From the NCBI GenBank assembly GCA_017302455.1, contig JAFLDO010000006.1:62001-126000 (forward strand): a DNA stretch of 64,000 nt, in the 5' to 3' direction. The stretch is from Accumulibacter sp. GTDB taxonomy: Bacteria > Pseudomonadota > Gammaproteobacteria > Burkholderiales > Rhodocyclaceae. Positions 54,089-62,341 of this stretch are shown piece after piece (the stretch's first letter is position 1; the number at the start of each line of letters is the position of its first letter). The position numbers and the translations under genes are program-made. The notes below the pieces were generated by a model. That model did not search any database and was not told the DNA's origin. It saw nothing but the letters and a program-made list of their open reading frames with translations.

Positions 54089-55861
54089 ATGAGTCCAGAT
54101 CTCAAGCTCCACCTTGCCGAACTGATGCGTGCCGCACTGCTCAGTGTGGCGCCAACCGAGTCCGACAGCGCGATACACATCGAGCGACCGAAGCAGGCCT
54201 CGCACGGTGATTTCGCCTGTAACCTGGCCATGCAGCTGGCGCGATCGTTGAAGCGCAACCCGCGGCAACTGGCACAGTTGCTGATCTCGGAGCTGCCGTA
54301 TTCGTCCCTGATCGACAAGGCAGAAGTCGCCGGCGCCGGATTCATCAACTTTTTCGTCTCACCTGCAGCCAAGCTCGAGGTACTGCACGGCATCCTCGCA
54401 CAGGGCCGGGCGTTCGGCCGCTCGACGACCGGCGGCAAGCGCAAGGTCCTGGTCGAGTTCGTTTCGGCCAACCCAACTGGACCGCTACATGTCGGCCATG
54501 GTCGCGGGGCCGCCTATGGCGACAGTCTGTGCAAGCTGCTCGCCTTCGCCGGCTGGGACGTGACCAGCGAATACTATGTCAACGACGCTGGCCGCCAGAT
54601 GGATATCCTGGCCGTCTCGACCTGGTTGCGTTATCTGGAACTGCGCGGCCAGGCAGGCGAAGCCCTGACCTTCCCGCCGAACGCCTATCAGGGCGACTAT
54701 GTACGCGAGATGGCGCGACAGCTGCTGGCAGCCCATGCTGACCGATACCTGCGTCCGCTGGCCGGCGTCCTCGCGAACACCCCCGGCCTGCCCGACCCGG
54801 CACGCACGGACGCCGAGGCGGCGCAACAGCGCGAGGCCCACCTCGATGCGCTGATCGCCAACACCAGGCACCTGCTCGGTGAGGACTGGAAGTACGTGCA
54901 CGATTTCGTGCTCACCGAGCAACTCGCGGACTGCCGCAGCGATCTTGAAGACTCCGGCGTACATTTCGACGTCTGGTTTTCCGAGCAATCGCTGTTTGCC
55001 ACCGGCTTGGTGGCGCGTTGCGTCGAGCGACTGGAAAAAGCCGGTCACCTCTATGTTCAGGACGGTGCCCGCTGGTTCAGATCAACGGCTTTTGGCGACG
55101 AGAAGGATCGTGTCGTGCAGCGTGACAACGGTCTTTACACCTACTTCGCATCGGATATCGCCTATCACCTCAACAAGTACGAACGTGGCTTCCAGCGCAT
55201 CATCAACGTCTGGGGCGCTGACCATCACGGCTATATTCCACGCGTCAAGGGTGCCATCAGCGCGCTGGGACTCGACCCCGAAGCGCTCGAGGTGGCGCTG
55301 GTACAGTTTGCCGTGCTCTATCGCTCCGGCTGGAAGGCCCAGATGTCGACGCGTTCGGGTGACTTCGTCACCCTGCGCACCCTGCGTGAGGATGTCGGCA
55401 ACGACGCCTGCCGCTTCTTCTATGTCCTGCGCAAGTCCGATCAGCACCTCGATTTCGACCTGGATCTGGCCAAGAGCCAGTCGAACGACAACCCGGTCTA
55501 CTACATTCAGTACGCGCATGCCCGCATCTGCTCGCTACTGGCCCTATGGGGGGGTGAGCGCGAAATACTCGCCAGCTTGGACCTTGCCCGGCTCGATGGC
55601 CCCCACGAATTGGCGTTGGCGGCAAGGCTCGGCGAATTCCCGGAGGTCGTCGAAGCAGCCGCGGCCGAGTTGGCACCGCACCTGATTGCTTTCTATCTGC
55701 GGGATCTGGCCGCCGAATTCCATACCTACTACAATGCCGAACGCATTCTGGTTGATGATCCGGCGCTCAAGGAGGCGCGCGTGGCGCTGGCGGCTGCCGT
55801 CAACCAGGTAATTCGTAACGGAATGACGATCCTGGGCGTCGCTTGCCCGGAATCGATGTGA
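54089..55861 (+). CDS. argS: Arginyl-tRNA synthetase
   Basis: A 590-residue class Ia synthetase. The tRNA D-loop recognition N-domain is followed by the HIGH-type motif SANPTGPLHVGHGRGAAYG and YYVNDAGRQMDIL. The second signature lacks a lysine: GWKAQMSTRSGDFVTLR, as usual for bacterial ArgRS. A DALR anticodon-binding domain ends it (CPESM). The ATG at 54089 is chosen; the open frame reaches further and overlaps ubiB's start. It is followed by the SPOR protein gene at 20 bp. Confidence 0.96.
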   Translation: MSPDLKLHLAELMRAALLSVAPTESDSAIHIERPKQASHGDFACNLAMQLARSLKRNPRQLAQLLISELPYSSLIDKAEVAGAGFINFFVSPAAKLEVLHGILAQGRAFGRSTTGGKRKVLVEFVSANPTGPLHVGHGRGAAYGDSLCKLLAFAGWDVTSEYYVNDAGRQMDILAVSTWLRYLELRGQAGEALTFPPNAYQGDYVREMARQLLAAHADRYLRPLAGVLANTPGLPDPARTDAEAAQQREAHLDALIANTRHLLGEDWKYVHDFVLTEQLADCRSDLEDSGVHFDVWFSEQSLFATGLVARCVERLEKAGHLYVQDGARWFRSTAFGDEKDRVVQRDNGLYTYFASDIAYHLNKYERGFQRIINVWGADHHGYIPRVKGAISALGLDPEALEVALVQFAVLYRSGWKAQMSTRSGDFVTLRTLREDVGNDACRFFYVLRKSDQHLDFDLDLAKSQSNDNPVYYIQYAHARICSLLALWGGEREILASLDLARLDGPHELALAARLGEFPEVVEAAAAELAPHLIAFYLRDLAAEFHTYYNAERILVDDPALKEARVALAAAVNQVIRNGMTILGVACPESM

Positions 55862-55881
55862 CCAGAGAACAGAGAACTTCC

Positions 55882-56616
55882 ATGAGTCGTGACATGAAAC
55901 CCCGCAAGACGCCGCCCGCCAGGAAGTCGGGTGGAGGCACGCTGCTCGGCCTGTTCATTGGCCTGGTGATCGGCGTCATCGCCGTGGCCGGTGTCGTGTG
56001 GTACATCAACAAGGCGCCGCTGCCGTTCACCACAACCGGACAACAGCCCAAGCTGTCACCGCCCATTGCCACCAAACCAGTTGCGCCGACCGCACCCGAA
56101 GTACCGCCGGTCGCTTCGGCGCCTGTAGCGCTACCCGGCAAGCCGGGTGACCCGGTTCCCGAAAAGCCGCGCTTCGACTTCTACAAGATCTTGCCAGGCA
56201 ATGCCGAGGCGATTCCCGATCCCAAACCGGAGGAGGCCAAGCCCGTGGTCAGCAAACCCGGCGAGACGAAGGCAATCACAACGGCACCCGGCGAAGCGAA
56301 GCCGGCTGACGCCAAACCGGTCGAGAGCAAGGCAGTGGCAAGCAAGCCCACTGAGGGCAAGGTCGACAAGGACAATACCCTCAAGGAACCGATCTATCTG
56401 CAGGCGGGCTCGTTCGCGAGTGCAAGTGAGGCTGACAACCAGAAAGCGCGGTTGGCGTTACTCGGCGCAGAGGCACGAATTCAGCAGGTGATGCTGCAAG
56501 ACAAGGTCTGGTATCGCGTTCGGATCGGGCCCTACCACAAGATGGACGACGTCACTCACCTGCGTGCGGATCTCGCGCGACAGGGCATCGAGGCCAACGT
56601 GGTTCGTAAAGACTAA
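55882..56616 (+). CDS. SPOR-domain cell division protein (FtsN-like)
   Basis: A 244-residue bitopic inner-membrane protein. It has a short cytoplasmic basic start (MKPRKTPPARK), a transmembrane segment near residues 21-43, a Pro/Ala/Lys-rich periplasmic linker with repeated KPxxxKxxxxxPxE-type units, and a C-terminal SPOR domain (YLQAGSFASASEADNQKA to VWYRVRIGPYHKMDD) that binds denuded glycan at the septum. The argS-SPOR-dsbA order is conserved in Betaproteobacteria, where this gene is taken as FtsN. Confidence 0.9.
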   Translation: MSRDMKPRKTPPARKSGGGTLLGLFIGLVIGVIAVAGVVWYINKAPLPFTTTGQQPKLSPPIATKPVAPTAPEVPPVASAPVALPGKPGDPVPEKPRFDFYKILPGNAEAIPDPKPEEAKPVVSKPGETKAITTAPGEAKPADAKPVESKAVASKPTEGKVDKDNTLKEPIYLQAGSFASASEADNQKARLALLGAEARIQQVMLQDKVWYRVRIGPYHKMDDVTHLRADLARQGIEANVVRKD

Positions 56617-56631
56617 GAAAGGAAGAGACCA

Positions 56632-57279
56632 ATGCATGAACGTCTGACTGGATGGTTGTTCGCCATTGCCCTGGCCCTGCTGGCCACAGCGTTGCCCAGC
56701 CGAGCCGAACTCGTGGTTGGTCGCGACTATGTGCCGATCGTGCCGGCCCAGATGACTGACAATCCGGCCAAGATCGAAGTGATCGAATTCTTTTCCTATG
56801 GCTGCGGGCACTGCAACGACTTCCACCCGATTGTCAGCAAGTGGTCCGCCGCCCTGCCCGGCGACGTCGCCTTCCAACGCATACCGGTCTCGTTCGGACG
56901 GCCCCAGTGGGCGAGTCTGGCCCGGCTTTTCTACGCGCTGGAAGCCACCGGTGACTTGGCCAAGCTGGATGGCGCGGTCTTCGATGCCTTGCACAAGGCG
57001 GGAAGCAGGCTTTACGACGATCAGAGCATCCTCGAGTGGGTGAAGGCGCAAGGCGTGGACGGGAAGAAATTCACCGACGCCTACAACTCCTTCGGGGTCA
57101 TCAGCAAGGTGAAGCGCGCCGACCAGATGGCCCAGGCTTACAAGATCCAGGGCGTTCCAGCCATGGCTGTCGACGGCAAATACCTGGTCACCGGCAAGGA
57201 AACCAAGGGCTTTCCCGACTTGCTGCGACTGACGGACCAGGTCATCGACAAGGCACGCCGCGATCGGAGCAAGAAGTGA
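56632..57279 (+). CDS. dsbA: Thiol:disulfide interchange protein DsbA
   Basis: A 215-residue periplasmic oxidase with a signal peptide ending near LPSRA. The thioredoxin active site is Cys58-Gly-His-Cys61 (FFSYGCGHCNDFHP), one residue different from the E. coli CPHC. The cis-Pro loop is KIQGVPAMAVDGKYLV. It oxidises cysteine pairs in exported proteins and is reoxidised by DsbB. GGAAGAG precedes the start. It ends the argS-SPOR-dsbA run. Confidence 0.95.
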   Translation: MHERLTGWLFAIALALLATALPSRAELVVGRDYVPIVPAQMTDNPAKIEVIEFFSYGCGHCNDFHPIVSKWSAALPGDVAFQRIPVSFGRPQWASLARLFYALEATGDLAKLDGAVFDALHKAGSRLYDDQSILEWVKAQGVDGKKFTDAYNSFGVISKVKRADQMAQAYKIQGVPAMAVDGKYLVTGKETKGFPDLLRLTDQVIDKARRDRSKK

Positions 57280-57380
57280 GAGGACCGCAGCACGCCTGAA
57301 GCCCCCGCGCTGGCGTCGCCCAAAGTCGTCCACAGCCCGTCCCGGCTGACGACTGCGCGTTGGGGATAGTTGAGCTTCCC

Positions 57381-58148
57381 GTGCTCAAGGTCTTCATCAC
57401 CGGCGCCTCATCCGGCATTGGCTGGGCCCTGGCCGAGTACTATGCAGCACAGGGGGCGCAGCTCGGCCTGTCCGCGCGTCGCGCTGATTTGCTGCAGCGT
57501 CTCGCTGCAAGCTGGCCCGGGCAGGTCATCTGCTACCCGCTCGACGTCACCGACGCTGCGGCCTTGCGTGCGGCCGGCGACGACTTCATTGCGCGTCTTG
57601 GCGCGCCGGATATCGTGATCGCCAACGCTGGCGTCTCTGTCGGCACGCTGACCGAATGCGCCGACGATCTCGAAGCCATCCGCCGGGTCATGGACGTCAA
57701 TTTCTTCGGCATGGCAGCGACCTTCTCGCCCTTCATTGCTGCCATGCGTCAGGCGGGTGGTGGCCGGCTGGTCGGTATCGCCTCGCTCGCCGGCATCCGC
57801 GGCCTGCCGGGCGCTGAGGCTTACAGCGCCTCAAAAGCAGCGGCGATCAGTTATCTCGAAAGCCTGCGTCTCGAACTGCGTGCTTCGGCCATCAAGGTGG
57901 TCACCATCTGCCCTGGCTACATCCGAACGCCAATGACCGAGGGGAACCCTTTCCCGATGCCTTTCCTGATGCCGGCCGATGTGGCCGCGCGGCGCTTTGC
58001 GCGGGCCATTGCGCGCGGCAGCAGCTACAGCGTCATCCCCTGGCAAATGGGCGTCGTCGCCAAACTGTTGCGCCTGCTGCCCAACAGCCTCTACGATCGG
58101 CTCTTTGCCGCCGCGCCACGCAAGCCGCGGCGTGCATTACCGCCGTAA
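57381..58148 (+). CDS. Short-chain dehydrogenase/reductase
   Basis: A 255-residue classical SDR. KVFITGASSGIGWALAEYYA is the cofactor-binding motif and YSASKAAAISYL the catalytic Tyr-x3-Lys. NAGVSV and the PGYIRTPMTEGNPF segment are typical. The GTG at 57381 is adopted; the alternative TTG at 57360 adds seven residues, and neither has a strong ribosome site. The C-terminal extension ending RKPRRALPP is basic and may touch membrane. The substrate is unknown; similar proteins lie near lipid or fatty acyl genes. Confidence 0.85.
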   Translation: MLKVFITGASSGIGWALAEYYAAQGAQLGLSARRADLLQRLAASWPGQVICYPLDVTDAAALRAAGDDFIARLGAPDIVIANAGVSVGTLTECADDLEAIRRVMDVNFFGMAATFSPFIAAMRQAGGGRLVGIASLAGIRGLPGAEAYSASKAAAISYLESLRLELRASAIKVVTICPGYIRTPMTEGNPFPMPFLMPADVAARRFARAIARGSSYSVIPWQMGVVAKLLRLLPNSLYDRLFAAAPRKPRRALPP

Positions 58149-58237
58149 GGTTCGGGGCAGACCGTGGGCAGGTCGGCATGCCCTTTGGCCGCGGCGGGGA
58201 CAATCTGACCGGCTTCTGCCAATCGCGCGGCAGACGA

Positions 58238-58963
58238 TCACCAGTCGATTGGCTTGCCGTCGCGAAAGAAACCGCCACTCGGTCCATCATCGGGCAACAG
58301 CGCGGCCCAGACGATCCCTTGCGCGCCGTCCGCGGCACTGCGGACAGCATCATGACCGCCCATTTCAGTGCGGCACCAGCCGGGGCAGACCGAGTTGATC
58401 TTGATCGGACTGCCTTCCAGTTCCTTGGCCGTCAGGCGCGTCAGCGCGTTGAGTGCGGCTTTGGACATCCGGTATGCGGGCCAGAAGCCGCCCATGTCAG
58501 CCAGTTGCCCCATACTCGACGAAACATTGACGATGCGCCCCCAGCCATTTTCACGCATCAGCGGCACCAGCGCCTGAATCAGGCGCAGTGGCGCCAAGGC
58601 GTTGCAGGTGTAGGTCGTGGTCACCAGTTCCGGATCGACGACGAAAACGCTGGCTCCCTGCGGCGCGGCAAAATCCTTCGGCTCGAGCAGCACCCCGGCA
58701 TTGTTGATCAAGATGTCCACGCGACGAAACTCGCGCCGCAAGCGGGCGGCCAGAGCGGCAACGGCACTGGCGTCGGTCACGTCGGCAACATGCGGGATAA
58801 CCTGGTGGCCACTGTCGCACAACTCTCGGGCAGCGTTTTCGATTGCTTCGGCGCCGCGCCCAACCATCACTACCCTGCAGCCGCTAGCGGCAAGATCGCG
58901 CGCCACAGCCAGACCGATACCACGCGCCGCACCCGTCACGACGGCAACTTTCTGAGCTAGCAT
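58238..58963 (-). CDS. Short-chain dehydrogenase (carbonyl reductase-like)
   Basis: A 241-residue SDR. VAVVTGAARGIGLAVARDL opens it, INNAGVLLEP and NVSSSMGQL follow, and the active site is YRMSKAALNALT. PGWCRTEMGGHDA and the final GGFFRDGKPIDW match carbonyl-reductase-like SDRs. The ATG at 58963 has AGGAGG six bases upstream; the open frame extends further and would overlap the divergent gene. Substrate unknown. Divergent from the BtuF-like gene across 37 bp. Confidence 0.88.
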   Translation of the reverse strand: MLAQKVAVVTGAARGIGLAVARDLAASGCRVVMVGRGAEAIENAARELCDSGHQVIPHVADVTDASAVAALAARLRREFRRVDILINNAGVLLEPKDFAAPQGASVFVVDPELVTTTYTCNALAPLRLIQALVPLMRENGWGRIVNVSSSMGQLADMGGFWPAYRMSKAALNALTRLTAKELEGSPIKINSVCPGWCRTEMGGHDAVRSAADGAQGIVWAALLPDDGPSGGFFRDGKPIDW

Positions 58964-59000
58964 CCATCCCTCCTGTTGTTTTTGGCCTGAGACTTTCATC

Positions 59001-59804
59001 ATGCAATGGTCCGACGCGCTCGGCAAGCCACACGGTCGCTATTCAGGCAGTCCGCGCATCGTCTCGCTGGTGCCCAGCCTGACCGAATTGCTGGTAGCCC
59101 TCGACCTCGCCAAGGCGCTGGTTGGCCGTACCGGCTTCTGCATTCATCCGCGACAGGTGGTCCGCCGGATCCCCAAGCTGGGCGGCACCAAAGGCTTCAA
59201 CGTCGACAAACTGCGCGCGCTAAAGCCAACGCATGTGCTGGTCAACATCGACGAAAACCGTCGCGAGGAAGTCGAGGCACTGGCCGACTTCGTACCGCAC
59301 CTGATCGTCACCCATCCGCTGACCGTCGGCGACAACCTAGATCTCTACCGCCTGCTCGGCGGCGTCTTCGCGCGCGAGCAGCGGGCCGAGGTCTTGTGCG
59401 ACGCGTTCGACCGCGAGTGGGCGGCGCTCAACGTGCTCGCCGCGGGCCTGCCACGGCAGCAAGTGCTGTACCTGATCTGGCGCGAGCCATGGCTCAGTGT
59501 GGCTCGCGATACTTACATCTCGCGCATGCTGGCCGCTGCCGGCTGGGATACGCTGCCGCACGAAAGCCCGGTCCGCTACCCGGAGATTGATCTGCCTGCG
59601 CTGGCTGGTGACGCGGAGATCGTCTTTCTTTCCAGTGAGCCCTACCCCTTTCGTGAACAGCACGTGCGTGAGTTGACAAAGCAACTGCCGGGCACGCGCA
59701 GCTCGCTGATCGACGGCGAAATGGTTTCCTGGTACGGTAGCCGGGCAATCCACGGGCTGAAGTATCTGCGCGAGTTGCGGACCCGCCTCGCCGATCCGTC
59801 ATGA
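59001..59804 (+). CDS. BtuF-like cobalamin/helical-backbone metal receptor protein
   Basis: A 267-residue protein of the helical-backbone receptor fold. RIVSLVPSLTELLVALDL near residue 19 and LGGTKGFNVDKLRALKPTHVL fit the BtuF/FecB family, as does LIWREPWLSVARDTYISRML. No signal peptide is visible: the start MQWSDALGKPHG is hydrophilic. So it may act in the cytoplasm or be exported without a cleaved signal. No permease or ATPase genes lie beside it. A cytoplasmic B12- or corrinoid-binding role is possible but unproven. Confidence 0.8.
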   Translation: MQWSDALGKPHGRYSGSPRIVSLVPSLTELLVALDLAKALVGRTGFCIHPRQVVRRIPKLGGTKGFNVDKLRALKPTHVLVNIDENRREEVEALADFVPHLIVTHPLTVGDNLDLYRLLGGVFAREQRAEVLCDAFDREWAALNVLAAGLPRQQVLYLIWREPWLSVARDTYISRMLAAAGWDTLPHESPVRYPEIDLPALAGDAEIVFLSSEPYPFREQHVRELTKQLPGTRSSLIDGEMVSWYGSRAIHGLKYLRELRTRLADPS

Positions 59805-59891
59805 GACTTCCGGACGGTGCCCATGGAGGCCCGCCCTGGCCGATACTCATCGGGATCGCTACCGTCTTCAGCCGGCATGCAAGGCTTGGAC

Positions 59892-60542
59892 CTATCCGGC
59901 CCTGCTGCGTGAGCCCGTGAGTGCAGTGAACACCGCCAGACCGATGAACACGCCACCGCCGAGACGCCGACCCAGGCGACGGACGCTGGCGGCACGGGCC
60001 AGTGCAGGCGCGACCATACCGGCGGCCAGGGCGTAGCCACTGTCTGTCACCGTAGCGATTGCCACGAACAGCGAGCCCAGCGCCATGCCCTGCAACATGG
60101 GTGGCGCCTCGGGACTCAGGAACTGCGGCAGGAAAGCGGCGAAGAAAAGCGTCGTCTTGGGATTGAGCAAAGCGACGACGAAGCCATCCCGGAGGACGCG
60201 GCTCAACGGCACCGCCAGAGGTGCGGGAGCCGGACTCGCAGCCTGCGGCGAGCGGAACATCTGCACGCCGAGGTAGAAGAGGTACAGCGCGCCGGCGTAC
60301 TTGACCACCCCAAAAGCCAGTGAGGAGGCGGCAAACAAGGCGGCCAGGCCGACCGACGCGGCCAGCGCGTTGCCCAGGTTGCCGAGCGCGACGCCGACCA
60401 CCGACACCAGCCCGGAACGACGCCCCTGGACGAGGCTGCGAGTAACGATGTAGAGCACCCCCGGGCCAGGCGTGATCGCAAGAACGAGACTGGCGAACAG
60501 GAAAGCCGAGAGGACAGGCCAGGGCGGAAGTAGATCAGTCAT
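59892..60542 (-). CDS. LysE/RhtB-family amino acid exporter
   Basis: A 216-residue membrane protein with about six transmembrane segments. The signature LAITPGPGVLYIVTRSL, LGNLGNALAASVGLAALF and LNPKTTLFFAAFLPQF are typical. It exports amino acids such as threonine, homoserine or lysine; the substrate cannot be predicted. The ATG at 60542 is preferred over an upstream GTG-type extension. It starts about 18 bp beyond the attC-like site that ends the mrr cassette, so the cassette lies in its promoter region. Confidence 0.9.
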   Translation of the reverse strand: MTDLLPPWPVLSAFLFASLVLAITPGPGVLYIVTRSLVQGRRSGLVSVVGVALGNLGNALAASVGLAALFAASSLAFGVVKYAGALYLFYLGVQMFRSPQAASPAPAPLAVPLSRVLRDGFVVALLNPKTTLFFAAFLPQFLSPEAPPMLQGMALGSLFVAIATVTDSGYALAAGMVAPALARAASVRRLGRRLGGGVFIGLAVFTALTGSRSRAG

Positions 60543-60559
60543 GGCAGCAAGCTGGAATA

Positions 60560-60630
60560 GGCTCAAGGTTTGAAAGCACCGCCCGACGCGGCCTTATCGC
60601 GTAGCGTCCGATGGACCCGCAGGGTTAGAG
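60560..60630 (-). other. attC-like recombination site of the mrr cassette
   Basis: Read on the minus strand, CTCTAAC (including the mrr stop codon) begins a 71-bp imperfect palindrome. It contains CGGACGCTACGCGATAAG and CCGCG near the loop and ends TTCAAACCTTGAGCC. This matches the shape of integron attC sites, but the G of the terminal GTT core is C, so recombination may be impaired. Confidence 0.45.
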
Positions 60631-61551
60631 GCCAACTTCGCCCTCCTCAAAGTAGTCGGAATCGATGCGTTTGACGATGTATGAAGCAGAGACTGAAACC
60701 CCAACGTCGAAGTCCATCATGAGGTTTGCAAGAAGCTTCCCGTCAATGAGCACGACCGTGGTGGCGATGCGGGACGCGTAGTCAATCGCCTCTGCTGTGT
60801 AAGACGAGGTGGTTATGAAAACACCCTTCTTCGCGCGCTGACCCTGTAGCGCGCCGACGAACTTCTGAATTTCCGGGCGACCAACAGAACCTTGCCATCT
60901 CTTCGCTTGAATGTAGATAGTGTCCAACCCGAGACGGTCTTCCTTGATGATTCCGTCGATTCCACCGTCGCCACTTTGCCCGATGCGCTCGCCGGCGTCG
61001 CGGCGAGAGCCGCCATAGCCCATCTTGACTAAGAGCTCAACGACAAGGCGTTCGAAGAATGTAGGGGAACACGAGAGAATGCGGCCCAGGATGTCCTGGG
61101 CAAGACTGAGGCGAAGACTCTGGTGGGCTAGTTCGAGCGCTTCCTCTGGGGTTTGCTCCGGTGCGACAACAACGGAAGCCGTTGTTGTCGCTTCTCTGTT
61201 GTTCCGTGAAGCGTCACGGAATTCAATGAATGCTGGAAAGCGCTCAAGATACTTGACGTCAATTCTCGTGGGGTTGTCACCAAGTGTCTGTTTGCCTCTG
61301 GCCGTAATACGCAGCGCCCCTCTGCGTGGCGACTCCAAGAGCCCCGCTTTCTTGAGGAAGGAATTTGCCCACCCAACACGGTTGTTAAAAATTGCCTGCT
61401 GGCCGCTTGCCAAAAGCTCCTTACGTTCGGCCGGAGTGAGTTGAAACTCCGTGGCGAGACCTTCGACGGCTTCGCGTGTCGTGTGGTCGTTGCCGTCGGC
61501 AGCAAAACGAAGCAGCGGCAACATCAGCGTTTGATAGTCAGGAATGGGCAT
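60625..61551 (-). CDS. mrr: Mrr-family restriction endonuclease
   Basis: A 308-residue type IV restriction protein that cuts modified DNA. The N-terminal Mrr_N winged helix runs to about residue 90 (LTPAERKELLASGQQAIFNN, RVGWANSFLKKAGLL). The PD-(D/E)xK nuclease domain holds FFERLVVELLVKMGYGG, GGIDGIIKEDRLGLDTIYIQ and the catalytic QAKRW, then FVGALQGQRAKKGVFITT. The ATG at 61551 is used; the open frame extends through the upstream attC-like site. Base composition is lower in GC than the neighbours, and the flanking sites suggest it arrived as an integron cassette. Confidence 0.9.
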   Translation of the reverse strand: MPIPDYQTLMLPLLRFAADGNDHTTREAVEGLATEFQLTPAERKELLASGQQAIFNNRVGWANSFLKKAGLLESPRRGALRITARGKQTLGDNPTRIDVKYLERFPAFIEFRDASRNNREATTTASVVVAPEQTPEEALELAHQSLRLSLAQDILGRILSCSPTFFERLVVELLVKMGYGGSRRDAGERIGQSGDGGIDGIIKEDRLGLDTIYIQAKRWQGSVGRPEIQKFVGALQGQRAKKGVFITTSSYTAEAIDYASRIATTVVLIDGKLLANLMMDFDVGVSVSASYIVKRIDSDYFEEGEVGL

Positions 61552-61573
61552 ACTCCCCCCATCGGTTATTGGT

Positions 61574-61643
61574 ACCGAACGTTGGGGCTGAGGCGGAACC
61601 TGGCGGGCTCCCGTTGCGCCTCGCCTCGAACACGGCGTTGGAC
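61574..61643 (-). other. attC-like recombination site upstream of mrr
   Basis: On the minus strand a 70-bp imperfect palindrome begins GTCCAAC and ends GTTCGGT. GTTCGAGGCG and CGCCTCAGCCCC form the inner arms. It ends about 20 bases before the mrr start. The terminal box has one base off the GTTRRRY rule. Confidence 0.45.
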
Positions 61644-62341
61644 GAAGCCGCTGCGCGGAGGAAACGCAGGCCAAGTCAATGGTCTGGCCCTAAAGGTAGC
61701 ATCTCCCCTGAACGACACCCAAGTGAGAAGGCCATTGCGGCGCGCACTGTCCACTGGGACGCCGCCTGACCATGTGCGCGCTTGCCCCGTCCTCGACGAC
61801 CGACCAGAGAGTGGTGTTCGCAAGCCAACGGAACGGTTTGCCTCAAACCCAAAAGGGACGCCGAGGGCCGCACGGGCATCGACGACGTCCGCGGCGCGGA
61901 AGTTTTCTCCCGCCAAGCTTCTTGCATTCGGGATATCAGAAAACAGACAACTGCGATGGGCTGGCCCATTGCTGCCCCTACCCGGCTCGTGCAACGGCGC
62001 CAATAGTCGCCCTACCTCGGCACACGGGATCGCGCGGAAAGACGCCGTCCGGAAGGCTTGGCGTCGTGCGATTGGTCTTTCCATACGGTATCCAACAGTC
62101 GTCAAACCAGCGCTTCAGGATGCAGGGCAAGAGCATACACCCAAGAGCACATTACCGCTTCTCGCTTGTCCAGTGACCATGGATAGCTGACGGCAGCTGC
62201 TGAGCGCGGGTTCCACGGATTTCGAGGACAGCATACGACATTTCTCGTCCCGACACCAAACTACGGAGAAAGGGCGCCCGGTGGCAATTAAACATGATGC
62301 CCTCAGAAGCTGCAGGAGGCATCTGACCACCAGCCTCGCGA
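61644..62341. other. Stretch without a recognisable gene
   Basis: About 700 bp between the attC-like site and the AraC gene. Overlapping open frames on both strands show no family motifs and no clear ribosome sites. It could be the remains of further cassettes or decayed accessory DNA. Confidence 0.5.

Noticed and set aside
59805-59891. Third attC-like site after the LysE gene
   Set aside because: Only one box-like sequence (GTCCAAG) is present, with no palindromic arms or second core.
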